Shown in pieces: positions 63,338-64,000 of a stretch of 64,000 nt of DNA. A program made the translations under genes and the position numbers. A model generated the notes under the pieces. The model did no database searches, had not been told where the DNA came from, and was given only the letters and a program-made list of their open reading frames with translations. The stretch is taken from positions 124,001-188,000 of the forward strand of contig NZ_JAJQRG010000007.1 in the NCBI RefSeq assembly GCF_021228235.1, written 5' to 3'. Every line of letters begins with the position of its first letter. The first letter of the stretch is position 1. This DNA is from Pseudophaeobacter flagellatus (GTDB lineage Bacteria > Pseudomonadota > Alphaproteobacteria > Rhodobacterales > Rhodobacteraceae).

Positions 63338-64000
63338 TCAGCCCTGATGAATCAGGGTTGAAAACAGTTTCGGATCCAGGCTTGGCTGCGCAAAAAGCGC
63401 CCCTTGGGTCAAGATGCTGATGGCGTCGTGACTGTGCAGGCTTTCCTGGTGGCTGGCGACAACCCGGAAATCGCCAATGCGCGAATCTCCTTGCAGGACC
63501 TCGCAGAACAACCGGGCAGCATCCTCGACAAAGATCGGATTGGCGGCATTCAGCTCGGCAAAGGCCTGCTCATCCTCTCGTTTGACCATGACCTGTGTCT
63601 CGGTTGGCACAGCCTGGCGGCAATGGCCAATCAGATCCTCGAACCACAGACATTCGCCTGCGGGATCCAGCGCCACCGAAATCCGCGCCACAGAGCGTTG
63701 CGAATGCGGCGTTGCCAGCTGGCCGCGCGCCTGGCGGGCATGTTCACTCAGCTCCAGCGAACAGGGGCAGGTCGAGGAATAAACATAGTCCAGATGCATG
63801 ATCTTGTGGCGCTGCCCCCCAGTCTGCACCAGTTCCAGCGCAATGTCGTAATATTGATAACCGGACAGACCAGAGCGCAGGCTTTCAATCCGCACCGGAA
63901 AGGAAAACCGCATTTGCAGCCGCGCATCCATACTGTCAAGATCCGTAAGGTAATCGCTCAGCGTGGCCTCCATCACCTCGAAACTAAATGTTTTTTCGGC
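63338..64000 (-). CDS. folE2: GTP cyclohydrolase FolE2 (3' part, runs off the window)
   Basis: 221 codons of the C-terminal part. The frame is open to the last base of the window, so the start lies outside. STCPCSLELSEHARQ holds the zinc Cys of the FolE2 type, and NPIFVEDAARLFCEVLQ, then VVASHQESLHSHDA is typical. It converts GTP to dihydroneopterin triphosphate for folate. Full proteins have about 365 residues. Confidence 0.92.
   Translation of the reverse strand, partial: AEKTFSFEVMEATLSDYLTDLDSMDARLQMRFSFPVRIESLRSGLSGYQYYDIALELVQTGGQRHKIMHLDYVYSSTCPCSLELSEHARQARGQLATPHSQRSVARISVALDPAGECLWFEDLIGHCRQAVPTETQVMVKREDEQAFAELNAANPIFVEDAARLFCEVLQGDSRIGDFRVVASHQESLHSHDAISILTQGALFAQPSLDPKLFSTLIHQG

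Overview
The window is a chromosomal segment of an alphaproteobacterium, most likely a marine Rhodobacteraceae member (Roseobacter group). The evidence is a C4-type hemA (5-aminolevulinate synthase) with an FnrL-like box upstream, ptsP next to lysC, GC-rich codon use, and structural phage genes that resemble those of Rhodobacterales phages and gene transfer agents. I did no database search; all assignments rest on motifs, order and recalled family features.

Left flank (1-9.2 kb) is core chromosome: an M48 metalloprotease and a DsbA-like thioredoxin-fold protein (overlapping pair), ispG, a RodZ-like HTH membrane protein, hemA, an M20 dipeptidase, a small conserved-looking protein, then three identical tRNA-Asp(GTC) genes in tandem. 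A sulfotransferase-like gene follows.

An integrated element fills 10.76-47.35 kb. It is bounded by a perfect 46-bp direct repeat: the right copy is the 3' part of an intact tRNA-Val(TAC), and the left copy is a truncated tRNA end. The intact integrase sits next to the right copy. Just outside the left copy lies a decayed 3' end of a homologous integrase gene, so two related elements seem to have entered the same tRNA one after the other.

The element has two parts. The first, 10.8-18.9 kb, is a cargo zone of unrelated genes: an all-helical unknown, a secreted staphylococcal-type nuclease, an SRAP protein, a lone DpnII/MboI-type PD-(D/E)XK nuclease, an exported peptidoglycan-binding protein, an SGNH hydrolase and a SIR2-type NADase candidate, separated by decayed non-coding DNA. 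The second, 18.98-47.2 kb, is an apparently complete siphophage. A CI-like repressor (S24 peptidase type) and a small Cro-like gene diverge from a shared operator region. A long leftward run carries HNH genes, a DUF1376-like gene, terminase, portal, S49 protease, HK97 capsid, connectors, tail tube, tail chaperones, tape measure, tail tip, fibre, lysis cassette and Dam methylase. A rightward run carries small unknown genes, a C5-methylase-like protein, an excisionase-like protein and the integrase. Five copies of a TAGG-N6-CCTA-type operator flank the repressor gene. The tail chaperone pair carries an in-phase GGGAAAC slippery heptamer with an open -1 frame, the lambda G/GT arrangement. The endolysin is fused to a holin-like membrane domain, and an outer spanin is nested in the inner spanin gene.

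Right flank (47.4-64 kb) is chromosome again: a phosphoglycerate-mutase-like phosphatase, a GST, a TetR regulator facing an NAD(P)H:quinone-type oxidoreductase across a perfect palindrome, a six-gene leftward operon for 2-aminobenzoate (anthranilate) degradation through CoA thioesters with its own MarR regulator, ptsP, lysC, a TrkH potassium transporter and the 3' part of folE2, which runs off the window.
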